From Clostridia bacterium (GTDB taxonomy: Bacteria; Bacillota_A; Clostridia; Christensenellales; Aristaeellaceae), in contig JAFWQM010000034.1 in the NCBI GenBank assembly GCA_017509065.1, positions 1 through 38,026 on the forward strand: a stretch of DNA of 38,026 bases, given 5' to 3'. A program made the position numbers and the translations under genes. Under the pieces are notes generated by a model. The model saw only the letters and a program-made list of their open reading frames with translations. It was not told the origin of the DNA and did not search any database. Positions 31,811 to 38,026 of the stretch are shown one piece after another (position 1 is the stretch's first letter; the number at the start of each line of letters is the position of its first letter).

Positions 31811-32040
31811 GATCGGCTGGAAATCGGCGCTGTACCGCAGCGCCGTGAAGCTGTTTTCAGGATACAGTTTGCTTTCCTTATTCTTTTGCAGGCGTTATCG
31901 CTTTTCCATAAGGCTGGGCCGTGAAGGTATTCTGGGCCCGCCCGTTGTGTTTGGGTGTTTATGCTTGCGTGCAACCAAAGCACGCGGTATCGGGGATTCA
32001 GCTTAGCCGTGCGAAAACGGTTTGTTTTCGCGCGGTTTTT
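31811..32040 (+). ncRNA. Candidate structured small RNA or attenuator leader upstream of rny
   Basis: Between the promoter and an intrinsic terminator lie about 230 nt with no credible reading frame but clear folding. A closing stem pairs 31816-31819 with 31999-32002 and 31822-31825 with 31995-31998 (two-nt bulge). Inside are perfect hairpins 31825-31832/31838-31845 (8 bp, loop TACCG) and 31967-31972/31980-31985 (6 bp, loop AACCAAA), plus 31916-31920/31935-31939. Right after the closing stem stands the terminator. Alternatively CGGCT at 31814-31818 can pair with AGCCG at 32005-32009, invading the base of the terminator stem, which would be an antiterminator. It may be a stand-alone sRNA or control readthrough into rny. 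I do not recognise it as 6S, SRP, tmRNA, RNase P or a T-box. Confidence 0.6.
32007..32040 (+). terminator. Intrinsic terminator before rny
   Basis: CCGTGCGAAAAC (32007-32018) pairs with GTTTTCGCGCGG (32024-32035) over 12 bp with one wobble pair and a 5-nt loop, followed directly by TTTTT. It lies 64 bp before the rny start codon and downstream of the only visible promoter, so rny must rely on readthrough or an unseen promoter. Confidence 0.85.
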
Positions 32041-32103
32041 GGCCTTTAAAAAAGTACTGACAACATGACAAAAAAACAGAAAGGGAAGGAGGACGCAAGC
32101 AAA

Positions 32104-33666
32104 ATGTCTCCCATCGTATGGATACTGCTCATACTTGTGGCGGCAGCCGGCGGCGGCTACGGCGGTTATCTTTACCGCCAGAATGTGGCGGAAAAGAAGA
32201 TCGGGCGCACCGAGGAATACGCCAAAAAGCTGCTGGACGACGCCACGCGCAAGGCGGAGGACAATAAAAAAGAAATGATCCTTGCCGCCAAAGAAGAAAT
32301 ACTGCATCTCAAAAGCGAACTGGACAAGGAAAGCCGCGCCCGCAGAACGGAAATGCAGCGCTCCGAGCGCCGCATCGAACAGCGCGAAGAAACGCTGGAC
32401 AAGCGCGAAGCGCAGCTGGATAAACGCAAGGATGCCATCACCACCCGCGAAGAAGCGCTGGACGAAAAATACGCCGACGTGCAGAAGCTTCAGGACGAGG
32501 CTGAGGAAATCAAACAAAAGCAGGTGGCCGAGCTGGAACGCATCGCCACCATGACCCAGGACGAAGCCCGGCAGATGGTCATTGACCGCGTGCAGAAGGA
32601 GGCTTTCCACGACGCCGCCGCAACGGTGCGTGAAATCGAAAGCCGCGCCAAGGAGGAGGGCGAAAAGAAAGCCCGGAATATCATCGCCCTGGCGATCCAG
32701 AAGTGTGCCGCCGACCACGTGGCAGAAACCACCGTGTCTGTCATTAACCTGCCCAACGACGATATGAAGGGCCGCATCATCGGCCGCGAGGGCCGCAACA
32801 TCCGCGCTCTGGAAACCGCGACCGGCGTTGACCTGATCATCGACGACACGCCCGAGGCCGTGATCGTGTCCGCGTTCGATCCTGTGCGCCGCGAAATCGC
32901 CCGGCTCGCCATCGAAAAGCTCATCATGGACGGCCGCATCCACCCCGCCCGCATCGAGGAATGCGTGGAAAAGGCGAAAAAAGAAGTTGAAAACCAGATC
33001 CGCGAAGCCGGGGAGCAGGCCGTATTTGAAACCGGCCAGCACGGCATCCATCCCGAGCTGGTCAAGCTGCTGGGCCGGATGAAGTTCCGCACCAGCTACG
33101 GCCAGAACGTGCTCAAGCACTCCATCGAGGTCAGCCACCTGGCGGGTCTGATGGCCGCGGAATTGGGCGCGGACGTGGCGCTGGCCAAGCGCGCCGGATT
33201 GCTGCATGACATCGGCAAGGCCGTTGACCACGAGCAGGAGGGCACCCATGTGTCCCTGGGTGGCGAATTGGCCCGGAAGTTCCATGAGAGCCCCGACGTG
33301 ATCCACGCCATCCTGGCCCACCACAACGACGTGGAGCCCCAGACCGTGGAAGCTGTGCTGGTGCAGGCAGCCGACGCTATCAGCGCCGCCCGTCCCGGTG
33401 CGCGCCGCGAGAGCCTGGAAAACTATATCAAACGCCTGACCAAGCTGGAGGAAATCGCCAATTCCTTTGGCGGTGTGGAAAAGTGCTTCGCCATCCAGAG
33501 CGGCCGCGAGGTGCGCATCATGGTCAAGCCCGAGGACGTGACCGACGAGGGCACCAAAGTGCTGGCCAAGGAAATCGCCAAGCGCATCGAAAAGGAAATG
33601 GAATATCCCGGCCAGATCCGCGTCAACGTCATCCGCGAAACCCGCAGCACCGAATACGCCAAGTAA
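32104..33666 (+). CDS. rny: Ribonuclease Y
   Basis: This is the 520-residue membrane-anchored endoribonuclease that starts decay of many mRNAs in Firmicutes. Residues 4-24 are the N-terminal membrane helix ([20 protein letters not shown]). A long Glu/Lys/Arg-rich coiled coil follows to about residue 200. The KH domain has [12 protein letters not shown] (223-234). The HD domain carries the metal-binding His368-Asp369 in LLHDIGKA plus [11 protein letters not shown] and AILAHHND. The start at 32104 has AAGGAGGA 8-10 nt upstream and gives the usual family length; an ATG 39 nt earlier has no ribosome site and would put charge before the anchor. The promoter and terminator upstream suggest attenuated expression. 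A strong terminator follows. Confidence 0.95.
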   Translation: MSPIVWILLILVAAAGGGYGGYLYRQNVAEKKIGRTEEYAKKLLDDATRKAEDNKKEMILAAKEEILHLKSELDKESRARRTEMQRSERRIEQREETLDKREAQLDKRKDAITTREEALDEKYADVQKLQDEAEEIKQKQVAELERIATMTQDEARQMVIDRVQKEAFHDAAATVREIESRAKEEGEKKARNIIALAIQKCAADHVAETTVSVINLPNDDMKGRIIGREGRNIRALETATGVDLIIDDTPEAVIVSAFDPVRREIARLAIEKLIMDGRIHPARIEECVEKAKKEVENQIREAGEQAVFETGQHGIHPELVKLLGRMKFRTSYGQNVLKHSIEVSHLAGLMAAELGADVALAKRAGLLHDIGKAVDHEQEGTHVSLGGELARKFHESPDVIHAILAHHNDVEPQTVEAVLVQAADAISAARPGARRESLENYIKRLTKLEEIANSFGGVEKCFAIQSGREVRIMVKPEDVTDEGTKVLAKEIAKRIEKEMEYPGQIRVNVIRETRSTEYAK

Positions 33667-33683
33667 TGATTCTCTCTCAGAAT

Positions 33684-33712
33684 CGCCGCCGGCGCGCCGG
33701 CGGCGGTTTTTT
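33684..33712 (+). terminator. Intrinsic terminator of rny
   Basis: A perfect 22-bp palindrome (33684-33705, CGCCGCCGGCG arms) is followed by TTTTTT at 33707-33712, 17 bp after the stop codon. Confidence 0.92.
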
Positions 33713-33934
33713 ACTCAGAAAGGGGAAAGAAAATCAAGTGGCAAGCAAAAAATTTTTTTGAAATAATTAGAGCTGCAGTTCGGAGGGATAGACTTTCCGT
33801 CTCTTATCTGTGAACAATATCCACAATATACTGAGGATACTTTAAGAAGTTGGTACTACTTATTGCTTTCCCTATCACAAAAATAGCGGTCAAAACTGTT
33901 TTCACAAAAAGTTTACAAAATATCCAAAAACCCC

Positions 33935-33963
33935 TTGACAAAGATTCTTAGATGAGTTATTAT
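33935..33963 (+). promoter_or_regulatory. Strong promoter of the acidic-repeat secreted protein
   Basis: TTGACA (33935-33940), a 17-bp spacer and TATTAT (33958-33963). The DNA upstream is AT-rich with A-tracts (about 33890-33930), resembling an UP element. The predicted mRNA begins near 33970, close to a CCTGT/ACAGG hairpin (33967-33971/33979-33983) that may protect its 5' end. The rest of 33713-33890 shows no gene. Confidence 0.82.
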
Positions 33964-34022
33964 ATGCCTGTCACCGAAACAGGGTGCACAAAAAAAGAAA
34001 CCTTAAGAAGGAGAGAACAACC

Positions 34023-34952
34023 ATGAAAAAGATCATCGCTTTGCTTCTGGCTCTCGCTCTGGTTCTGACCAGTGTCTTCGCTATCGCTGAAGAAGTGGCC
34101 GAAGAAGTCGCTGAAGAAGTCGCTGAAGAAGTGGCCGAAGAAGTCGCCGAAGAAGTCGCCGAAGAAGAAGCTCCCGCTGCTCCGAAGGGCACTCCCAACA
34201 TCAACAGCTTTGCTACCATGAAGGTAAAGTTCGTGGGTGCTCAGTTTGGCACTGCCAAGACCAGCGCGAACAACTACTACGTCATCACCCTGAGCAAGGC
34301 TGTTGACCGTCTGTTCGTCAACTGGCCCGATGGACTCGAAGAACTGGCTGTGGATGAGAACCTGGAAGCCACTTCTATCGCCTGGAATCACAAGTATATG
34401 CCCGGCACCACCCAGTACTATGCTACCTGGAGCCAGAATGGCGGTTCCATCACCATGGGTGAGACCATTAACTGCCCCGACCTCGAAACCAGCGAGTATA
34501 CCTACAATTTCATTGGTGTTGTGGCGGATAATTCCCTCTACAATGATTCCGACTACTGCGATACCAGTGATGGCGTTTGGGCTCCTGTTCTCCGCGTCAC
34601 TGAATATGGCCCCTATCGTTACTTCGTGCCCTCTGAATACATGACCGACGGCGAATTCGATCCTGCTAAGTGGGATGCTCTGATCGCCGCTTACATTGCT
34701 CAGTATCCTCAGTATGCGAGCTACGATATCGAACGGCCGACCATCTGCAACTATGATGCTGATGATATCGAAGACCTGCCCTCCATCCAGGGTGTCCGCG
34801 TGTTCAACCGCATCAATACTTCTTTCCAGACTGTGATTGCTACCCCCAGCCAGACTGCTTTCATCACCGTGCAGAATGGATTTGCCGTGTACTACAATCG
34901 CGCTGGCAAGATCGTTGGCATCGAGCCCTACGAAGAAGGCATGTTTGACTAA
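34023..34952 (+). CDS. Secreted protein with acidic N-terminal tandem repeat
   Basis: A 309-residue exported protein. The signal peptide (MKKIIALLLALALVLTSVFA-IA) ends at Ala22, so the mature N-terminus would begin at once with six EEVA units and an EEEA unit (residues 23-50), then APAAPKGTP. The remaining 255 residues are rich in Tyr, Asn, Asp and Thr and look beta-rich (NNYYVITLSK, FVNWPDGLEELAV, GVWAPVLRVTEYGPYRYFVPSEYM, FAVYYNRAGKIVGIEPYEEG). I recognise no family. Codons are biased (GCT, GAA, CTG, ACC) and GC is lower than in neighbours, which with a strong promoter and AAGGAG ribosome site suggests high expression. No anchor motif is seen. It may be a major secreted or surface protein. 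Confidence 0.8.
   Translation: MKKIIALLLALALVLTSVFAIAEEVAEEVAEEVAEEVAEEVAEEVAEEEAPAAPKGTPNINSFATMKVKFVGAQFGTAKTSANNYYVITLSKAVDRLFVNWPDGLEELAVDENLEATSIAWNHKYMPGTTQYYATWSQNGGSITMGETINCPDLETSEYTYNFIGVVADNSLYNDSDYCDTSDGVWAPVLRVTEYGPYRYFVPSEYMTDGEFDPAKWDALIAAYIAQYPQYASYDIERPTICNYDADDIEDLPSIQGVRVFNRINTSFQTVIATPSQTAFITVQNGFAVYYNRAGKIVGIEPYEEGMFD
34089..34172 (+). repeat. 12-bp in-frame tandem repeat (EEVA)
   Basis: Six units of GAAGAAGTNGCN plus a degenerate seventh unit encode EEVA repeats at the predicted mature N-terminus. Units differ only at silent positions (GTG/GTC, GCC/GCT), so copy number could vary by slippage or recombination without frameshift. Confidence 0.9.
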
Positions 34953-35001
34953 CAAACAGATCGGATGAATAGACTAAATGTCTGAATCCGATCAACAGAA
35001 T

Positions 35002-35033
35002 GAAAGGGACAGTTCGCGAGAGCTGCCCCTTTC
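35002..35033 (+). terminator. Hairpin after the secreted protein gene
   Basis: GAAAGGG (35002-35008) pairs with CCCTTTC (35027-35033), continued by CAG/CTG after one mismatch. It is followed only by GTTCGG, so it is a weak terminator on its own; the stem at 35074 follows. Confidence 0.45.
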
Positions 35034-35073
35034 GTTCGGTAAATCAGGCTCCCTGTTTCAACATGACATGAAG

Positions 35074-35114
35074 CTCCCCTTTTCCGATTTGGAAAGGGGG
35101 AGTGCTGTTTTATA
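35074..35114 (+). terminator. Second terminator-like hairpin, rightward
   Basis: CTCCCCTTTTCC (35074-35085) and GGAAAGGGGGAG (35091-35102) form 12 pairs with one wobble and a 5-nt loop, followed by TGCTGTTTTAT. It is a backup terminator for the secreted protein gene and may also act leftward. Confidence 0.65.
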
Positions 35115-35122
35115 AAAAGAAA

Positions 35123-35152
35123 AACCTGCCACTCCTTTTCGGAGGGCAGGTT
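35123..35152 (-). terminator. Terminator of the small NrdD-tail-like gene
   Basis: AACCTGCC (35123-35130) and GGCAGGTT (35145-35152) with an inner CTCC/GGAG pairing form a strong stem; on the minus strand it is followed by TTTTCTTTTTAT. It is 15 bp past the stop codon. Confidence 0.9.
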
Positions 35153-35167
35153 CAAGGGAACTCAGAA

Positions 35168-35434
35168 TTAAACGGCGTGCTTTACGCGATCATGTTCTTC
35201 AGCTCGTTTGGCGTTGTTGAATCGATCCAGCGTGCCAACCAGATAGCCGGTGATACGGCGGATGCGGTGGAAAGGCACATTGCCAAAATCGTAAGAAAGC
35301 TCCACAAACTCGCCGTCCACCTTAATGTCGATGCCCTGAGGCTTGGAACCGTACTTTTGTTCGGCACGGTGAATGTACGCCTGAATCTCCTCCTGCGGCA
35401 GTGTGCCGCCGGTCACATTGACTTTGCACTCCAT
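35168..35434 (-). CDS. Small protein resembling the C-terminal tail of anaerobic RNR (NrdD)
   Basis: An 88-residue protein. The N-terminal half (MECKVNVTGGTLPQEEIQAYIHRAEQKYG ... GIDIKVDGEFVELSYDF) is a small alpha/beta fold. The C-terminal half RITGYLVGTLDRFNNAKRAEEHDRVKH closely resembles the end of anaerobic ribonucleoside-triphosphate reductase (GYL ... N-x-(A/G)K-x-AE-x-x-x-RVKH). Free-standing proteins of this sort are sometimes annotated as anaerobic RNR-related; whether it has any role in dNTP synthesis is unknown, and nrdD and nrdG are not in the window. The glycyl radical and zinc cysteines are absent. The start at 35434 has AGGAGG 8 nt upstream; an ATG 21 nt earlier contains that ribosome site and was rejected. 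Confidence 0.72.
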   Translation of the reverse strand: MECKVNVTGGTLPQEEIQAYIHRAEQKYGSKPQGIDIKVDGEFVELSYDFGNVPFHRIRRITGYLVGTLDRFNNAKRAEEHDRVKHAV

Positions 35435-35598
35435 GATTATTTCCTCCTTTGTCATGTTTTCCGCTGCTTTTCCAAGCGGATGTCGTTATCGCGCTGAGCG
35501 CGTCGTCATCTCTTTTGACAATCAGATTATACACCAGTTTATAGCTTTTGAAACAAAAGGAAATAAATTTTGTGATGAATAATTGCTTACAGTGTCCT

Positions 35599-35823
35599 TT
35601 ACGCCGCATCGTCCCGGCGGGCGAAAAGCATATCCAATGACATACCGCAATCCAGCGCTTTCTGGATACGGCGCGCTTCTTCCAGGTAAAGCGGTGTTAG
35701 TCCCCGCATTTTCCGTCGCATGGAAGTGTATGTCATCCCGGATTTTTCGGCCAGTGTTCTGCTGTCCCAGCCCTTCATATACATCTGAACCATTACTTGC
35801 ATATATACGCAATCCCCACGCAC
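35599..35823 (-). CDS. Small phage-repressor-like HTH protein
   Basis: A 74-residue protein whose centre, MYMKGWDSRTLAEKSGMTYT followed by SMRRKMRGLTPLYLEEARRIQKAL and MSLDMLF, fits the XRE/Cro-type helix-turn-helix of phage C1-like regulators (TLAEKSGM-x-x-x-SMRRKMRG is the recognition part). It lacks a sensor domain. The start is set at GTG 35823, 8 nt after GAGGAG; an ATG 6 nt upstream lies too close to the ribosome site. No phage genes adjoin it, so it is an orphan regulator, perhaps autoregulatory. It is driven by a near-consensus promoter. Confidence 0.75.
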   Translation of the reverse strand: MRGDCVYMQVMVQMYMKGWDSRTLAEKSGMTYTSMRRKMRGLTPLYLEEARRIQKALDCGMSLDMLFARRDDAA

Positions 35824-35867
35824 GATCATCACTCCTCTAAAAAGAACAAATGTTCCCGTATGGATAT

Positions 35868-35896
35868 AATATACCACAATAATATTCTGCTGTCAA
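35868..35896 (-). promoter_or_regulatory. Promoter of the small HTH gene
   Basis: TTGACA (35891-35896), 17 bp, TATATT (35868-35873) on the minus strand. The start codon lies 45 bp past the -10. Confidence 0.8.
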
Positions 35897-35920
35897 TCAT
35901 TTTAAATATAATAAGCCATT

Positions 35921-36191
35921 ATGAGTGATGATCTTCGCAAAATGGCAAGAATTCTGAGACCCTTATTATGGCTTTCTCGGAAGGGGATCTGGGGGGAAAT
36001 CTTCTTTGGGGCCGAAGCGCCTGGAAAACCTGCCCTTGGGCTGGTTTTCAGCGGAGGGGCCGCAACGTCCGGAAAATCATCCAGTGGATGATTTTCAGTG
36101 AAGGCCGGGCGGTAGCCCCGGAAAGGCCGGAAGGCTCCGGACAGCAAAGAGCGGTTTCCCCCAGAAAACTCCTCCGGTTTATCCGGGTTAG
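35921..36191 (+). repeat. Dispersed intergenic repeat, copy B, interrupted by a hairpin element
   Basis: 35921-35998 matches 6314-6237 (minus strand) and 36166-36191 matches 6239-6214. Between them about 167 bp are inserted, consisting mainly of the 137-bp hairpin element. CTGGGGGG near 35989 and TTTCCCCCAG near 36155 can pair and enclose the insert. The stretch 35824-36217 holds no convincing gene. Confidence 0.65.
36008..36144 (+). repeat. 137-bp tandem-hairpin element, copy 1
   Basis: Aligns without gaps to 37874-38010 with about ten mismatches by my count. It holds two 48-bp tandem units starting GGGGCC (36008, 36056). Unit 1 folds with GAAAACC/GGTTTTC plus GCCC/GGGC; unit 2 with GAAAATCATCC/GGATGATTTTC. 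A GGCCGGAAGG tail follows. No gene. Confidence 0.85.
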
Positions 36192-36217
36192 GGAAACCCC
36201 AAAGCGTTATGTAGTAC

Positions 36218-37666
36218 TTATCGGTAGTATCTGCTGTTGGGTTTATAGGACTTTACTTTTTTCCGTTGCCCTGTCAATGAAAGCAGTTTTTTAATGATTC
36301 GGATGACAAGATAAACCGCGGCAGCGGGCAGGATCAAATAAACGATCACCAGTTCAGCTGTGATACGCGGGAAGGGATTGGGGTCGTTTTCCGCTTCAGC
36401 AATGATTGCATCGATAGAGGGGGCGATGTTTTCACGGGCCGCGATAGATCGGGACGCAATCAGCTCATATTCGATGGGCACGCCCTCGCTGCTGTAATAA
36501 GTGAGGGTACCCATCACCTCGCCGGCAGTGACAGGAGCCATCAGGTCCCGCGTAAAGTCTGTGACGGTCAAACTGGTGAAATTCTGTTTCCAGCGTTCCA
36601 GTTCTTCCTTGTTGGTGATGATCAGGTCGGACACATCTTCGCTTTTCAGCTGTATATTCAGCTTCAACTGTCCTACCAGCGGGTCGTCCAGGGCAAACCC
36701 GCGGATATCTACAGTGCGGGGATTCATACTGTATATTTCCCTGATGCTTGTGCTGATGTACTGGGAGAAGCCGTATTCCATCAGTTTCTTTGCGTCCTCG
36801 TAGCGTGAGCCGTCGGAGGTCGCACCAAAGATCACGGCGATCAGACTCACTCCGTCACGGCTGGCGGAGGCGACCAGGCAGTTGCCCGCCGCGGAGGTAG
36901 TGCCGGTTTTGATGCCGGTGGAATCAGGATAATAGCGGCCCTGCTTCTTTTCCTCGTCGGGCTTGGCAACGAAGTTGTTGCCGTTGCGGATGGTGCGGGA
37001 ACGGTAAATATTATCTTTCGGCAGCGTGTATTCGCTGCGGCGCACGATGATGCGGAATTCCTCATTTTCCATGGCGATCTTGGAAAGCTGCGCCATGTCC
37101 CGCGCAGTGGTATAGTGGTTTTCATCGTGCAGGCCGTTGGCGTTCACAAAGTGCGTATTGGTGCAGCCTAATCTATAAGCCGCGGTGTTCATACGCTCTG
37201 CGAAGGCCTCCACTGATCCGTCCAGGCCCTCGGCGAGCGCGGTGGCCGCGTCGTTGCCCGATACCAGGATGGCGGCGTTGCACAGGTCGATTAGCCGCAC
37301 TTCCTCTCCGATAGCAAACTTGGCGGAGCTTTCATCCGGAGCCAGATTCGCGGCGTTGGCGCTGACAGGGAACTTGGTTTCCTCTTTTTCCGGCAGGCTG
37401 TCAGCCATTAACAGAGCCAGCCACACGGTCAGGATCTTCGTGGTGGAAGCGGGATACATGCGCTCGTCCGCGTTCTTTTCAAAGATGACCTGGCCGGTAT
37501 CCTGCTCAATCAGGATAGCCGCTGAAGCGGTCAGGTGCCCTTCCGCCAGATTTTCAGGATAGCGGGGATCATACTCATCCGCAAGCGCGGAGGGAATGCG
37601 CCAGGGCAGGCAAAAAAGCGCCGCCAACAGCAGCGCGCCCAGCCGCACTCTGACCTTTCGCTTCAT
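36218..37666 (-). CDS. D-alanyl-D-alanine carboxypeptidase (DacF/PBP5-type)
   Basis: This 482-residue low-molecular-weight penicillin-binding protein trims the terminal D-Ala of peptidoglycan stem peptides. It has a signal peptide (residues 1-29, ALA-D), active-site SxxK Ser74-Thr-Thr-Lys77, SGN 136-138 and KTG 253-255, the complete serine-type set. A PBP5 C-terminal beta domain follows (about 320-420), then a C-terminal hydrophobic helix (about 446-465: LVIVYLILPAAAVYLVIRII) and a basic tail. The anchor is a true transmembrane helix, in place of the amphipathic one of E. coli PBP5. It is probably the vegetative or sporulation DacF-like enzyme; which one cannot be told. The start at 37666 has AGGAGG 7-8 nt upstream. 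No spoIIAA-like genes follow, so the classic dacF-spoIIA order is absent. Confidence 0.93.
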   Translation of the reverse strand: MKRKVRVRLGALLLAALFCLPWRIPSALADEYDPRYPENLAEGHLTASAAILIEQDTGQVIFEKNADERMYPASTTKILTVWLALLMADSLPEKEETKFPVSANAANLAPDESSAKFAIGEEVRLIDLCNAAILVSGNDAATALAEGLDGSVEAFAERMNTAAYRLGCTNTHFVNANGLHDENHYTTARDMAQLSKIAMENEEFRIIVRRSEYTLPKDNIYRSRTIRNGNNFVAKPDEEKKQGRYYPDSTGIKTGTTSAAGNCLVASASRDGVSLIAVIFGATSDGSRYEDAKKLMEYGFSQYISTSIREIYSMNPRTVDIRGFALDDPLVGQLKLNIQLKSEDVSDLIITNKEELERWKQNFTSLTVTDFTRDLMAPVTAGEVMGTLTYYSSEGVPIEYELIASRSIAARENIAPSIDAIIAEAENDPNPFPRITAELVIVYLILPAAAVYLVIRIIKKLLSLTGQRKKVKSYKPNSRYYR

Positions 37667-37708
37667 GTGCCCCTCCTGCTTCCGTAAAAGTTTCGCAATA
37701 CATTGTTG

Positions 37709-37737
37709 ATTATATCATAACAAATATCGTTTGTACA
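37709..37737 (-). promoter_or_regulatory. Promoter of the carboxypeptidase
   Basis: TGTACA (37732-37737), 17 bp, then TATAAT (37709-37714) on the minus strand; -35 weak, -10 perfect. Confidence 0.65.
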
Positions 37738-37819
37738 GAGGCGGAAAAACCTGGGTTTGAATGGCTGTTACAACTCAGCCTCTGGAGATACATCGAGAAA
37801 ATGACAACAACGGGGGATT

Positions 37820-38010
37820 GTCAAGGGGAACTCCCCTTGACTGAAATCCGCAGCGCCGACATGTGCGGCGTGAGGGGCCGAAACACCCGGAAAACCTGCC
37901 CTTGGGCTGGTTTTCAGCGGAGGGGCCGAAACGCCCGGAAAATCATCCAGTGGATGATTTTCAGTGAAGGCCGGGCGGTAGCCCTGGAAAGGCCGGAAGG
38001 CCCTGTCCAG
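37820..38010 (+). repeat. Hairpin chain with 137-bp element copy 2
   Basis: It starts with a 10-bp perfect hairpin (37820-37829/37832-37841, arms GTCAAGGGGA) and CGCCG/CGGCG at 37854-37858/37866-37870. The second copy of the tandem-hairpin element (37874-38010) follows. Units start at 37874 and 37922, 48 bp apart. No gene is seen from 37667 to the window end. Confidence 0.85.
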
Positions 38011-38026
38011 AACATTTCAGGCGGGA

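Noticed and set aside
31811..32040. Assignment of the rny leader as 6S RNA, SRP RNA or tmRNA
   Set aside because: I found no SRP GGAAGGAAGCAGCC-like loop, no CCA-ended tRNA-like half with a tag frame, and no convincing 6S bubble; left unassigned.
31804..33324. 506-codon minus-strand frame opposite rny and its leader
   Set aside because: Antisense of RNase Y with low-complexity composition; its end also covers the leader RNA, which is not coding.
34089..34172. Regular repeat as a CRISPR-like array
   Set aside because: There are no spacers; it is an in-frame 12-bp repeat inside a signal-peptide-bearing gene.
35921..36070. Small reading frame MSDDLRKMA..., also at 6314 as MSENLRKMA...
   Set aside because: By my count, differences between copies fall on codon positions 1, 2 and 3 as 4, 4 and 2, opposite to what protein conservation gives; no ribosome site. 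Treated as a non-coding repeat.

Overview
The window looks like the chromosome of a moderately GC-rich anaerobic Firmicute of class Clostridia. The reasons are the AGGAGG-type ribosome binding sites, near-consensus sigma-A promoters, GerMN-domain lipoproteins, a SPOR-domain protein, RNase Y, a Firmicute-type pyrimidine-nucleoside phosphorylase, a MocR regulator next to an ECF transporter S component, and a dac-type carboxypeptidase. I saw no rRNA, tRNA, CRISPR array, transposase or prophage module. The gut/rumen-type lineage is my inference, not something the sequence proves.

Left part (1-9.6 kb): a 600-bp chain of short perfect hairpins, including a possible 126-nt cloverleaf, precedes a leftward GH31 glycosidase, a LOG-family protein and a secreted leucine-rich-repeat protein. 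A degenerate MocR regulator (PLP lysine replaced by Arg, C-terminus missing) is divergent from an ECF S component. Then come a dispersed repeat, a secreted FMN-binding/fumarate-reductase-type flavoprotein, a zinc-ribbon membrane protein and a NUDIX hydrolase.

Middle (9.6-25.3 kb): almost everything is leftward. It holds a small hypothetical protein, an O-antigen-ligase-like membrane protein with its own promoter, a tight DUF6062-GerMN-GerMN cluster, a divergent SPOR-domain protein, a membrane protein with a C-terminal Cys/His motif, dnaX, a small secreted protein coupled to a flavin reductase, a BaiN/HI0933-type flavoprotein, and a giant secreted protein with ten SH3b-like modules. The promoter of that giant gene carries a match to the WalR box (TGTWAH-N5-TGTWAH), which would tie it to cell-wall homeostasis.

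Right part (25.3-38 kb): a rightward group of pyrimidine-nucleoside phosphorylase, a 944-residue zinc-ribbon/TM/repeat protein and a membrane acyltransferase is followed by a leftward HigBA-type toxin-antitoxin pair with a perfect sigma-A promoter over a palindromic operator. Next is the most striking non-coding stretch: a strong promoter, about 230 nt of foldable RNA and an intrinsic terminator, all just before rny (RNase Y). Then follow a probably highly expressed secreted protein whose predicted mature N-terminus is an acidic tandem repeat, a small NrdD-tail-like protein, a small HTH regulator, a D-Ala-D-Ala carboxypeptidase, and two near-identical copies of a 137-bp hairpin element. In that element the tandem units keep their base pairing although the arm sequences differ.

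Functionally the window mixes envelope upkeep (SH3b protein, DacF-like enzyme, GerMN and SPOR proteins, acyltransferase, Wzy-like protein), RNA/DNA housekeeping (rny, dnaX) and redox flavoproteins. The intergenic spaces are rich in palindromic and G-rich repeats.
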